From Glandiceps talaboti (lineage: Eukaryota; Hemichordata; Enteropneusta; Spengelidae): DNA of 64,000 nt. This document shows, piece by piece, positions 57,701-64,000 of the stretch (position 1 is its first letter; each line of letters opens with the position of its first letter). The stretch covers positions 14,295,746-14,359,745 of the forward strand of contig NC_135555.1 in NCBI RefSeq assembly GCF_964340395.1, in the 5' to 3' direction. The position numbers and the translations under genes are program-made. The notes below the pieces were generated by a model. It saw only the letters and a list, made by a program, of their open reading frames with translations. It made no database searches and had not been told where the DNA came from.

Positions 57701-60700
57701 TATTTCTTCAGGAATCTTCCCCACAACACTTAAAATAGCAAAAGTTACACCCATCTTTAAAAAGGGAGCCACTGATGACCCTGGCAATTACAGGCCAATA
57801 TCAGTTTTACCTCTTTTAAGCAAAGTATTAGAAACCATTGTAAATAATCGTCTAATGCATTATATAGAAAAAAATAATATTCTTTACGAGCATCAATATG
57901 GGTTTCGCAAAAAATATAGCACAAAATTGTCCCTTATTAACCTTGTCAATTATCTTATCAAGCAGATGGATGAAGGCAGAGTCACTCTTGGCATTTTTCT
58001 CGACTTTTCCAAGGCTTTTGATACTATTAATCATGAAATTCTTCTTTCGAAAATGGCCCATTATGGCATTAGGGGATTGCCTTTGAAATGGTTCACTGAT
58101 TATTTATATGATAGATACCAATATATCCATGCTAGTAGTAACACATCATCTAACCGTATTATTCAATGTGGAGTGCCACAAGGTTCTGTCTTAGGTCCCA
58201 CTTTATTTTTGTTATTTATCAACGACATTGCTTCCTCATCCATTTTTTTCCAGTTCAGATTATTTGCAGATGATTCTAATTTATTTCACACTTTTCCTGA
58301 CAATCATTACAATATAAATTTATCTAATGTTGATGCCCACTTAAATAACGTATTAAAGTGGTGCAATGTAAATAAACTTACCATTAATCATCTCAAAACA
58401 AACTACATTCTATTTAGAAATACTAGGAGAAAAATATCCCTTGAAGGTTCTCTCCACATTAGTAGTAGGGTTATTGATGAAGTGGAGTCAACAACTTTTG
58501 TTGGTGTTATTTTAGATAAACACCTCAATTGGTCAAAGCATATTCAAATGGTAAACTCCACTGTTAGGAAAAAAGTTGGTATTTTGTTCAAATTAAGACA
58601 TTTTGTACCTAAAGATATCCTTATTCTGATATACAAATCTTTTATCCAACCACACATCACCTATGGTATTGAAGTATGGGGATCTACATATTCATCACAT
58701 CTGACATGTATTCACAAGTCTCAAAAAATGGCAGTCAGAGCTATTACTTTTAGTTGTATCTCTGCACATTCTAACAATTTATTTAGTGAACTTCAAATTC
58801 TTGATATATTCAAATTACATAAACTCCAACTTTGTACTTTCATGTATGATTTATTAACCAACAGGTTACCTCACCGTTTTACAGATTATTGCACTCCACC
58901 AGTTCATGAATATAGTACTAGGTTCAAGGGTAGGGGAAATCTCCTTCTACCTAAAGTAATCACATCCATAGGCAAGTTTGCAATATGTTTCACAGGTACG
59001 GCCTTTTGGAACAGTCTACCACCTAGTATTAGATCACAACCATCTAGAACTTCATTTCGTGATTCACTAAAAAACACACTCATTAAAGACTATGTCCACT
59101 AATTGTACATTTTGTATTTATTTAATTATTTATTTGTATTTATGTTATTTGTATCTGATATTTTCTTTACTTGTACACTGCCCTCTAGTTGCTTTGCTTT
59201 AGTAACATTGTAACATTCCAGTGTCTACGGTGTCAGACTCGACTAGCATTATGCTATTTTTCTGACTCCCATTACCAAATTATCAACCTGTATTTACTTT
59301 ATTGTGCAAACTGTAAAAAAAATCTTATATATGGTAATAAAACAAATCGTATGTCTTCAATAATTAGTAACAGAACCCATTATGTCACTTATTTGAAGAA
59401 AAAAAATTAAGAATTCAATTTTCTTATTTTCATCCTGCAGACCTGTAAGGAGTAGTCCTAGAAGAGTATCACTACCAAGAATAGCAGCCATTAAGAAAGA
59501 AGAAAGCAGGACTGGAGTTCTACGAGGTCAAGGGTCATCCCGACCGAGGTCTGCATCAGTAGGTTCTGGTAGGGCTGGTATCAAATCAGAGTCAAGATCA
59601 GAAAAACACAAGAGGGTAAGATTAATGATATTTAAAACTTGTTTTTATATTACCCAGCTGTTTAGTCTTGAAGTTGAGATTGTGTATGATAATTTATACA
59701 TTTGCAGATGTTGATGTAATTGAGTAGAATTTTTCTGAATTTGTAATGTAATATAAACTTCACCATTCTCAGGATACATTGAGTTCATGCCAGAATATCA
59801 GTTTCCATCTTTGTGCAATGGATTTGTAAGCCTTTCTGAAATTTATTGTTCCTGAGATTGCATTTTTACTAATATATGCTTTAAATGGATCACTGTCAAA
59901 ATCAGAAAGCTGATAAAATTTTTTACAAAAGATTTTCATCAGATTTTGGTTGAGTTTATTGTAGCCCAAATAAGCTTTTGCTAGCTTCCCAAGCTTTTGA
60001 AAGTACTGGAAAGCTAAATGTTTGGAAAATTTAGAGACTGACCTTTAAACACTAAATTTTCCAAACATGAGGGTTGGACAGCTAAGCTTCAAACAGACTT
60101 TCCAAACAGAGGTGTTGCTAAGCCTATGATGGCAATTGTCAACGCCATTCTTCTAGAAACTGGTGACGTCCCTTCTGTATGCCTCGTTTCCTAGGTGATA
60201 GTTCGATACACATTGGACCCTGTGACATTCTGTCCATGTAACCTTTAATAATGTATCTTATCATATGTTTTATAACAGCAACTAAGATATATTGTGGATG
60301 ACAATCTCAAGAAACATGGTGTAACTAAAGACCACGCCTGTTATGGGCAGTGTGTTACAAGATTATACAACCTCAGTAAAAGTTTTCTAAAGGTAAGTAT
60401 CAGTATACTCTCTCCCAGTAGTAATTTTTCAGAACATTTTCAACAGAGTACATGTATGTCCAGCTTTACTCAAAACTAATATAACTTTTCATGTCTTGAG
60501 AACTCTGTCTGGAGGTATAAGGGGTCTCCCCTTATACCGCCACGGTATTACTATAGTTCACCAGAGTGATGAAAAATTTAAGGATATTTCACGAATATCT
60601 TCTAAAGTAATATTGATAGTGCTTTCCCTATGTATAGGAGTATGAGAATCATTTCATCAAAACCCCATATTTCATGACTCAGTCATCAGGATCCTCTCCA

Positions 60701-61117
60701 GGTAATATTGAATGCCAATTTGTCAGTATCCCCTCTAGGGAGTATTGAGTCCTTTGGATTAGTATTCCCTAGGATTTAGAGTTGTTTCCTCAGTATCCTC
60801 AGTATCTTAGGGGTAGTCTTGAGAGCTGTTTTGTTGGTACCGCCTCATGGGACTATTGAGTATTTCATTGTATCCCCCCTAGAGACTATTGAGAGTCAAT
60901 TCGTCAGTATCCCCTCCAAGGAGTATTGAGAGCCAATTCATCGGCATCCCCTCTATGGAGCATTGAACATACAATGAAAACTTTAAGTTTTGTAAATTTG
61001 ATGTTTTTCCAGGATTTGAAGACATCTCATGGTCTAGTGAAAGAAATGAAGAATGTTGTGGAATCCAATGTTGAACAAGTTGTGAGTTTTGAACTCAGAA
61101 GGGCAAACAAGGTGTGA
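44847..61117 (+). CDS. MTBP: MTBP (MDM2-binding protein) orthologue, 17 exons, complete
   Basis: MTBP is a nuclear protein that partners Treslin/TICRR in replication-origin firing and is regarded as the metazoan counterpart of yeast Sld7; it was first named for binding MDM2. Exons: 44847-44889, 45645-45755, 45966-46158, 46638-46708, 47608-47912, 48398-48535, 49375-49469, 49896-50098, 51022-51186, 51461-51580, 51859-52014, 52509-52649, 53226-53430, 53973-54269, 59441-59615, 60279-60392, 61013-61117. All phases agree and the total is 2637 nt (878 residues; the human protein is about 904). Landmarks matching the family: MDRFILVLVT at the start, DKLPVPG (exon 4), RLQEWYNG (exon 5), SEWPERQALLN (residues 540-550), LLKYF-like FLKYF (exon 13), and DLKTSHGLVKEMK near the C-terminus. 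A basic KRKRK run (exon 14) is a likely nuclear signal. A retrotransposon fills intron 14 without disturbing the frame. Confidence 0.95.
46175..46560 (+). mobile_element. Non-autonomous DNA element family E, copy 1
   Basis: Starts near ttagggctaacaaaaaca and ends with ggttgggtaactggaacc plus ttttttaggtc, so the ends look inverted (TTAGG...CCTAA type). Internal blocks 'tccatatggtctct' and 'tgtacagccattacagatt' recur at 48700-48990 and, inverted, at 48995-49205. It lies in MTBP intron 3. Confidence 0.7.
47095..47450. repeat. Family E remnant plus (TG)n microsatellite
   Basis: Ends related to family E ('gggtcggtttgggtaccgga', 'aaaacattttttat') flank a TG-rich run (47174-47285) and a (TTTA)n stretch in MTBP intron 4. 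Confidence 0.55.
47965..48035. repeat. (CA)n microsatellite
   Basis: CA run in MTBP intron 5, about 45 bp downstream of the exon 5 donor. Confidence 0.95.
48628..49205. mobile_element. Two family E copies in inverted arrangement, next to poly-C/poly-A
   Basis: A C-run and long A-run (48628-48690) precede a plus-strand family E copy (to about 48992), which is joined directly to an inverted copy (about 49000-49205, ending in ttttaggcct). The arms 48825-48877 and 49000-49050 pair (for example 'aagttgatgtcag' with 'ctgacatcaactt'). It lies in MTBP intron 6. Confidence 0.72.
49495..49680. repeat. Compound tetranucleotide repeat
   Basis: (TACA)n, (TGCA)n, (GACA)n and (GACT)n in succession, in MTBP intron 7. 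Confidence 0.93.
50125..50235 (-). repeat. Dispersed repeat family B, copy 2
   Basis: Same blocks as 10455-10570. Minus-strand reading gives gaaaaagactgtctgtgcag then tcgaaatgtcggg, a hairpin (ctg...cag) followed by GAAA, reminiscent of a hammerhead-like or Penelope-like terminal motif. Located just after the MTBP exon 8 donor. Confidence 0.6.
51022..54269 (+). CDS. MTBP: MTBP central region (exons 9-14)
   Basis: Codes residues about 387-748. Exon 9 (PDVNIKGRLRNF), exon 11 (ELINVLDSARKEYLKHF) and exon 12 (SEWPERQALLNKESM) keep the order seen in vertebrate MTBP. Exon 14 passes from the conserved FCVESRNAEQLNERLNNLQS into a Ser/Pro/Thr-rich, probably disordered tail with SP/TP sites that could be CDK targets, and GSQKRKRKTTPSDG, a likely nuclear localisation signal. 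Confidence 0.92.
51151..51384 (+). repeat. ~62-bp tandem repeat spanning the MTBP exon 9 donor
   Basis: Copies begin near 51151, 51212, 51276 and 51338. The first copy includes the coding end of exon 9 ('cattgtgggaaaa', 'aacaag') and the real donor at 51187. Copies three and four keep donor-like gaggtatat and gaggtacac; copy two has gaggcac. The array extends exon sequence into the intron. Confidence 0.87.
51662..51746. repeat. (GT)n microsatellite
   Basis: Long GT run followed by short (CTGT) units in MTBP intron 10, about 110 bp upstream of the exon 11 acceptor. Confidence 0.97.
52645..52940 (+). repeat. Degenerate tandem repeat starting at the MTBP exon 12 donor
   Basis: The donor region gtaagtttgaag (52650) recurs as gtaagtctaaag (52801), gtaagtttgaag (52855) and a weaker form near 52904, with 'gcctgtctctgtgtttatt' units between. 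At least two intronic copies retain a consensus GTAAGT. Confidence 0.78.
54439..54573. mobile_element. Short MITE with ~40-bp terminal inverted repeats
   Basis: Arms 54439-54479 and 54533-54573 (tttatagcatccatatca... and its complement) differ at only a few positions, with 2 mismatches in the outer 33 bp. The loop carries ctgattggtcg, a CCAAT-type motif. It sits in MTBP intron 14, just upstream of the retrotransposon, and could be independent of it or part of its 5' region. Confidence 0.7.
54649..54936 (+). CDS. Upstream ORF of the retrotransposon, overlapping ORF1 by ATGA
   Basis: 95 codons beginning MSSSDDPSLRTLYNQIGNLT. Its TGA stop (54934-54936) overlaps the ORF1 ATG (54933-54935) in the four bases ATGA. 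No domain recognised; the middle is hydrophobic and aromatic. It may be a translated leader allowing coupled reinitiation at ORF1, or a chance frame in the 5' untranslated region. Confidence 0.4.
   Translation: MSSSDDPSLRTLYNQIGNLTFNFYSCYVNKIYINLYISNIFLYEAGKYPLHKDFVTTCDFVTYVRALFAEQHVVCNRSDFSNVIWRFERFITDKI
54933..55838 (+). CDS. Retrotransposon ORF1 protein (zinc motif, coiled coil, RRM-like)
   Basis: 301 codons. ORF1 proteins bind the element RNA and act as nucleic-acid chaperones in the ribonucleoprotein. Visible features: a C-x2-C-x16-C-x2-C zinc-binding motif (Cys 3, 6, 23, 26), a coiled coil at about 60-140 (TQTELNNSMDFFNAKYEEMS), then the typical entry to the RRM-like domain (NQYNRRTNLEVSCVPEK, about 138-155) with a DIDIAHRIG segment and a C-terminal domain ending in SRIM. 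This order is common in ORF1 of animal CR1/L2-like elements. It has no frameshift or internal stop. Confidence 0.85.
   Translation: MKCGDCDNRKGSVKLRQGDLMLCGKCNSKRFGKPVTRSDSAEGKMAAPRLGDDIPTTDHFQRLLQPIIMQLTNIATDIQEVKLTQTELNNSMDFFNAKYEEMSTRVETIERANIKLQHENTQLSQQLKIVEDDLASLNQYNRRTNLEVSCVPEKDGEDVIGTVISIFKKTNPAIDENDIDIAHRIGVQNKRGNAAAATTQTRPRPIIVRFTTRKSRNEVYDNRKKLKNTNANDFGLDSTAKIYINENLLPATRQLLYKVNTQRKQARYQFMWTNNGKIYVKKDTQSRPLIISRETDLSRIM
56130..59102 (+). CDS. Retrotransposon ORF2: AP-endonuclease and reverse transcriptase
   Basis: Open from 56130 to the TAA ending at 59102 (971 codons if counted from the TTG at 56187). ORF2 nicks target DNA and reverse-transcribes the element RNA there. Numbering from that TTG: endonuclease motifs HVNIRS (Asn24), SEVW (Glu54), IYRKP (Tyr124), GDFNVD (157-161) and SDH (223-225); reverse transcriptase motifs NYRPISVLP, FLDFSKAFD (Asp606), GVPQGSVLGP and FADD (693-696); then a long C-terminal region with WGSTY and FWNSLPPSIR as in CR1/Jockey relatives. 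All catalytic residues are present. There is no in-frame ATG before the endonuclease (the first is at residue 155), so translation must begin at a non-AUG codon, by reinitiation, or the start has been mutated. Confidence 0.93.
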   Translation, partial: TTDNNNNDFNDLFDVGYSSLPPTSFDDHYNVITNRSFCVSHVNIRSLNRNFEGLKLLYEDIIQSKFSVIGISEVWGTSNLSTCNLKGYTFEVNCRNAGRGGGVGAYIHSSLNYKLLEVNVIHSESLWLEVHTGNRNAIVGIIYRKPNTDIVEFQEELLNVLRRFKLEKNHFILMGDFNVDANNRTSSVSIESFLTSMECLCFHQLISTPTRVTDSSATIIDHIYTNINQYQIYSGTLTTDISDHFPIFALVENHPIRISHRQKISFRNYDHYDPSHFCDELANVSWEGVYDCTDVNAAYNRFHLIFSRICNKHAPITTKIISNKKARKPWITRAIRKSIKTKHKLYSKVLNSNFDGAAVDVYKKFRNMLLSVIRNAKKLHYSTVFMDNKGNSNMTWKTIKEVLGGQGRIARKTLPDSLHIVSNDSNTHISEISDIVEALNDYFVKIGPNLASNINSTNHNFKDYLSTPLTNSFFMNPTTQAEVYNLINSLNIKKACGHDDVPVKLLINGAAIISKPLAYIFNLSISSGIFPTTLKIAKVTPIFKKGATDDPGNYRPISVLPLLSKVLETIVNNRLMHYIEKNNILYEHQYGFRKKYSTKLSLINLVNYLIKQMDEGRVTLGIFLDFSKAFDTINHEILLSKMAHYGIRGLPLKWFTDYLYDRYQYIHASSNTSSNRIIQCGVPQGSVLGPTLFLLFINDIASSSIFFQFRLFADDSNLFHTFPDNHYNINLSNVDAHLNNVLKWCNVNKLTINHLKTNYILFRNTRRKISLEGSLHISSRVIDEVESTTFVGVILDKHLNWSKHIQMVNSTVRKKVGILFKLRHFVPKDILILIYKSFIQPHITYGIEVWGSTYSSHLTCIHKSQKMAVRAITFSCISAHSNNLFSELQILDIFKLHKLQLCTFMYDLLTNRLPHRFTDYCTPPVHEYSTRFKGRGNLLLPKVITSIGKFAICFTGTAFWNSLPPSIRSQPSRTSFRDSLKNTLIKDYVH
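59441..61117 (+). CDS. MTBP: MTBP C-terminal region (exons 15-17)
   Basis: Exon 15 (basic, SSPRRVSLPR, RPRSASVGSG; disordered, phosphorylatable), exon 16 (YIVDDNLKKHGVTKDHACY, CVTRLYNLSKSFLK) and exon 17 (DLKTSHGLVKEMKNVVESNV, ending ELRRANKV). Residues about 807-878 form the helical C-terminal domain that in vertebrates is compared with the Sld7 C-terminus and mediates dimerisation or DNA contact. The AATAAA at about 61130 begins only some 13 nt after the stop, implying a very short 3' untranslated region. Confidence 0.93.
60018..60068. repeat. Perfect 17-bp hairpin
   Basis: atgtttggaaaatttag (60018-60034) and its exact complement (60052-60068) around a 17-nt loop, in MTBP intron 15. Confidence 0.85.
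60640..60975 (+). repeat. ~40-45-bp minisatellite
   Basis: About seven degenerate units of 'cagtatcccctctaggga' plus 'gtattgagagccaatt' in MTBP intron 16. Confidence 0.8.
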
Positions 61118-62359
61118 CAAGGATTTGTGAATAAAAAAACATTTGTTTAGTTTTCCACACTATCTGCAAATGTCAAAAAGCCAACATGAGATTTGTATGT
61201 ATTTTGAAATGATGCATAGATATAGTAGTGCAATTATTTCCTCTTTATAACTATTACAGAGAGAGAGAGCGCTAGCAAGCAAATTTTTGAAATACTGCAT
61301 AGATGCTAGACTGTAAGATATGTCATGCCACTCTGCCATCACCAGCTTATTCTATGATCATTTCATAATAACAAACTGCATATTTTTATCAGCACATCGA
61401 TAAATAAGTATATTGAAATTACAAACAACGTTAGCTGAATCCATTGACCCCCCAAATGTGAAATGAGTTGACTGATGTGTCCTGTCATGGCATACCTTAC
61501 AGACTACTTAGATACAATATAATATCAGTTTGTTGTCTACAGACTCAAGATATATCCACAGTAATCAAAATTTTACTATAAGCAATAGCAAACCCCACAG
61601 AATAATTGCCTTTTTTGTGACTAAAGTAAAATTTATAAACAAAGAAGACGTACTGTACTGGTATAATATATTTTTTTATTGCATGTTGTAAAATAATTAC
61701 TTTCAAGTTTTCTAATTTGTTGCAATACTGTGCCTTATAACTGGCTCTTATTAGTGTAAATATTTTTGTAGTTATTAGCGTACAGAGCGATGACAACTTC
61801 AATGAACTTTAAAGAAGAATATCCCATTTTGTAAAGTAAATCAATGAATTAAGGAAATCAAGGAGGGTCACCATCTTATCTCTAAGACAAATGAGAATGT
61901 TATAGTTTCTTATTATGGTATGTAAGAGATTTGGTGTGCTTTATTAGATGGAAGAGATAGAAAGCTTAGATTTTAAGAACAAGACCGCAATAAGGGATGG
62001 CTTCTTTTTGGTGTCTCATTCTTATTACAACAAAACTTCCTAGACTTTTGAATTTTTTTTGAATTATTTTCCAGTGTCAGATTCAAAGAATTAGGATGTC
62101 ATTAATTTGCTAACTTTGCATCTTACAAATTAAAACAGATGAAATAAAATGTGAGAACAATGACCAGTCGTGTAGCCATCCCATTACGTCCGATGCTTGC
62201 ATGTGACGTATGTTGTGTTCTGGCTGGACTATGCTATGATTAATTCAATATTGCGGTACATGTATTTAGTACATAGATTAATATATTTTTGAAAGGGGCA
62301 CAAGCTGAGTTATTATGCTGCGTATTTAAATGTCACTCATAGTATTCTACTTACTGAAG

Positions 62360-62505
62360 CAAACGTAACTATCGCGTGCAATTGACTGAACTCAAACTTG
62401 ACATAAGATAATAACAAACAATTTGATGACATAATTTCTGATATGTATCATCATATGTTAAGGCATCCATACTAGGCAATCAACTGTTCTAACAATGCTA
62501 GCGGG
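62360..62505 (+). repeat. Dispersed repeat family D, copy 2
   Basis: Same order of blocks as 32395-32550 ('gactgaactcaaacttgac', 'gacataattt', 'ctgttctaacaatgct'). Confidence 0.65.
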
Positions 62506-63674
62506 CATTTGTAATGTCATAGAAGGCATGCATAGACAATCATATTATATTAGAATAGTTTAATCAAGGTTTTATGCAAGTATTTTCACTTGAGTAAAAA
62601 GTTTATAAACTCAGTTTGTGCCACTTTAACTGGATGTACACTTTTAAATCTTAACAAACGTGACTACAACTCAAGGGGCCACATTGTAACATGGTCAGAG
62701 CATTAGCTTTATTATCAGTAGTAAACACAGAACCTGTTATCATTGAAGGTGTGAATTTTTCGAAATTTGGTTAAAAGTGCGAAAAGAAATTCAGCAATTC
62801 AACTCCCCTAAACAAATGTAGTTCGCTTATTGAGTTTATTTGACATTGTGCAATCGTCCCTAAGAGATCGAGTATATTATGCGAAAGATTTGGTATGCTT
62901 ATTATTTTATTCTTAAAGCCATTTTCTTTACATTTAGGAAGCAATGCTTGTTAATAGATGAACATCATCTCTACTCATTCATGACAAAATTAAAAAAAGA
63001 ATGTAAAAAAAAGGTTTCACAGTATACAGAGTAAAATCCTTCAAAATAACATTTTCAAGCTCCAGGCCTCTCATTTAATGCTACTCACATCTAACAATAA
63101 CCTTTTCAAGATCATCACTCTTATAATGCATAATAATATGACACAAATTATTAGAAGAGTGAATTTAAAAGTCATAATATCACAAACCACCCGACTAGGT
63201 TTTGCATTACTTGACAGTTTGAACAAAAAAAACTATCCAAGGGAGTTTTCATAGATAAGCAAAATTGTTTATAATTTAATACAATTCTACGATATTCTGA
63301 TAATACTAACGAGAGTTATATAACCTGTGTGACCACATTTCCTTTCTTCTCTTGGCTCTTAGTAAAATATCCTATTATTATTTCACTAGCTGATGAAAGG
63401 ATCATGTGTACAACTGGTAGGGTTGGTGTGAAAATAACTCCAAAGTAGGCTTTGTTGCTATAAATGTTGGCTATGTATTAGAATACTATTTGACTATGAT
63501 TATCAGCCATATTAACATGTCAAAAATTGATCAAAGTGTCCTACTTATAAATACAATGCAAACACTAAAGATTCTTACAGCAAATATAATACAATATAAA
63601 AGTCATCAACAAAGAAATTTGAGGTGAATTCATATCATCCTGGAAAAAACGCAAATTCCTCAAACATGACTATT

Positions 63675-63755
63675 AACCAAATGTACTAAAAAGCTTCAAA
63701 ATTGATCAATTAATTAACCAAATGTACTAAAAAGCTTCAAAATTGATCAATTAAC
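63675..63755 (+). repeat. 41-bp tandem duplication
   Basis: 'aaccaaatgtactaaaaagc' plus 'ttcaaaattgatcaatta' occurs twice with a 41-bp period and no difference I can see, so it is recent. Confidence 0.92.
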
Positions 63756-64000
63756 AAATGTCTATATGCCTTAATTAGGTTGTAAATAACTACTATTCTA
63801 AGGCAACAGAACATATAAACTTGTTCTATGATTTTAACCATAATGACATTGCTCATGAATAATCTTAATGTGTGCATTAGTTATATGAAAAGAATCTGCT
63901 AGTCGGCTAGTTATCAAAATCATAGAAAATATGTATTCAGATTCTGAAGTAGGAAGCTGCCAAGTTCTTAGGTTCAGCTGCATGTATCAGTCATAATTAT

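Larger units (their letters stand above)
54600..59410 (+). mobile_element. Full-length non-LTR retrotransposon (CR1/L2/Jockey-type), sense-oriented in MTBP intron 14
   Basis: Contains a short upstream ORF, ORF1 and ORF2 in order, all uninterrupted, followed by about 230-300 bp of 3' sequence with AATAAA near 59338 and an A-run near 59398. No LTRs. The boundaries are approximate, because I could not identify target-site duplications by eye. Open ORFs with intact catalytic motifs suggest a young or recently active copy. The 3' part lies only about 30 bp before the pyrimidine tract of MTBP exon 15. Confidence 0.88.
61118..64000. other. AT-rich intergenic DNA, no gene recognised
   Basis: Downstream flank of MTBP. 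I see a family D repeat (62360-62505) and a 41-bp direct duplication (63675-63755). No long or protein-like frames and no RNA gene were recognised. Confidence 0.55.

Noticed and set aside
57852-58086. Short frames on both strands within ORF2
   Set aside because: Out-of-frame shadows of the reverse transcriptase coding sequence.

Overview
This window is nuclear DNA from an invertebrate animal. It is AT-rich and has many short exons with GT-AG introns, three multi-exon genes, one full-length non-LTR retrotransposon, and large amounts of tetranucleotide microsatellite, minisatellite and fold-back (MITE-like) DNA. The gene content (an MTBP orthologue and an LDLa-TSP1-trypsin protease) and the repeat style suggest an invertebrate deuterostome, such as a lancelet or hemichordate, or another slow-evolving bilaterian. 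I cannot fix the species. Nothing bacterial, viral or organellar was seen, and I found no tRNA or rRNA genes.

Layout. (1) About 567-34627, minus strand: a long coiled-coil protein gene of at least 23 well-supported exons. Nearly all are phase 0-0 and many are exact multiples of one heptad (21 nt). Its start and CpG-bearing promoter lie near 34.4-34.7 kb, and a likely terminal exon is at 567-680. (2) 36069-42800, minus strand: a complete 8-exon, 487-codon secreted serine protease with signal peptide, basic linker, LDL-receptor class A domain, thrombospondin type 1 domain and trypsin domain, with the catalytic triad intact. (3) 44847-61117, plus strand: a complete 17-exon, 878-residue orthologue of MTBP, the partner of Treslin/TICRR in replication-origin firing. 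All exon phases join without a break. (4) Inside MTBP intron 14, in the same orientation: an apparently intact CR1/L2/Jockey-type non-LTR retrotransposon (about 54.6-59.4 kb). It has ORF1 (zinc-binding, coiled coil, RRM-like) and ORF2 (APE endonuclease plus reverse transcriptase), preceded by a short ORF whose stop overlaps the ORF1 start. (5) 61118-64000: no recognisable gene.

The three host genes show no obvious functional relationship. The coiled-coil gene and the protease are tandem on the minus strand, and the protease and MTBP are divergent across about 2 kb that holds some protein-like but broken short reading frames. The most unusual signals are: tandem duplications that start at a 5' splice site and copy the exon end plus donor into the intron (three cases in two genes); the stop-start overlap and missing ORF2 AUG in the retroelement; the heptad-quantised exons of the coiled-coil gene; and the density of fold-back elements, including a nearly perfect 31-bp palindrome. 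All exon boundaries were deduced by eye from reading frame, splice consensus and phase agreement. No alignment, RNA evidence or database search was available.
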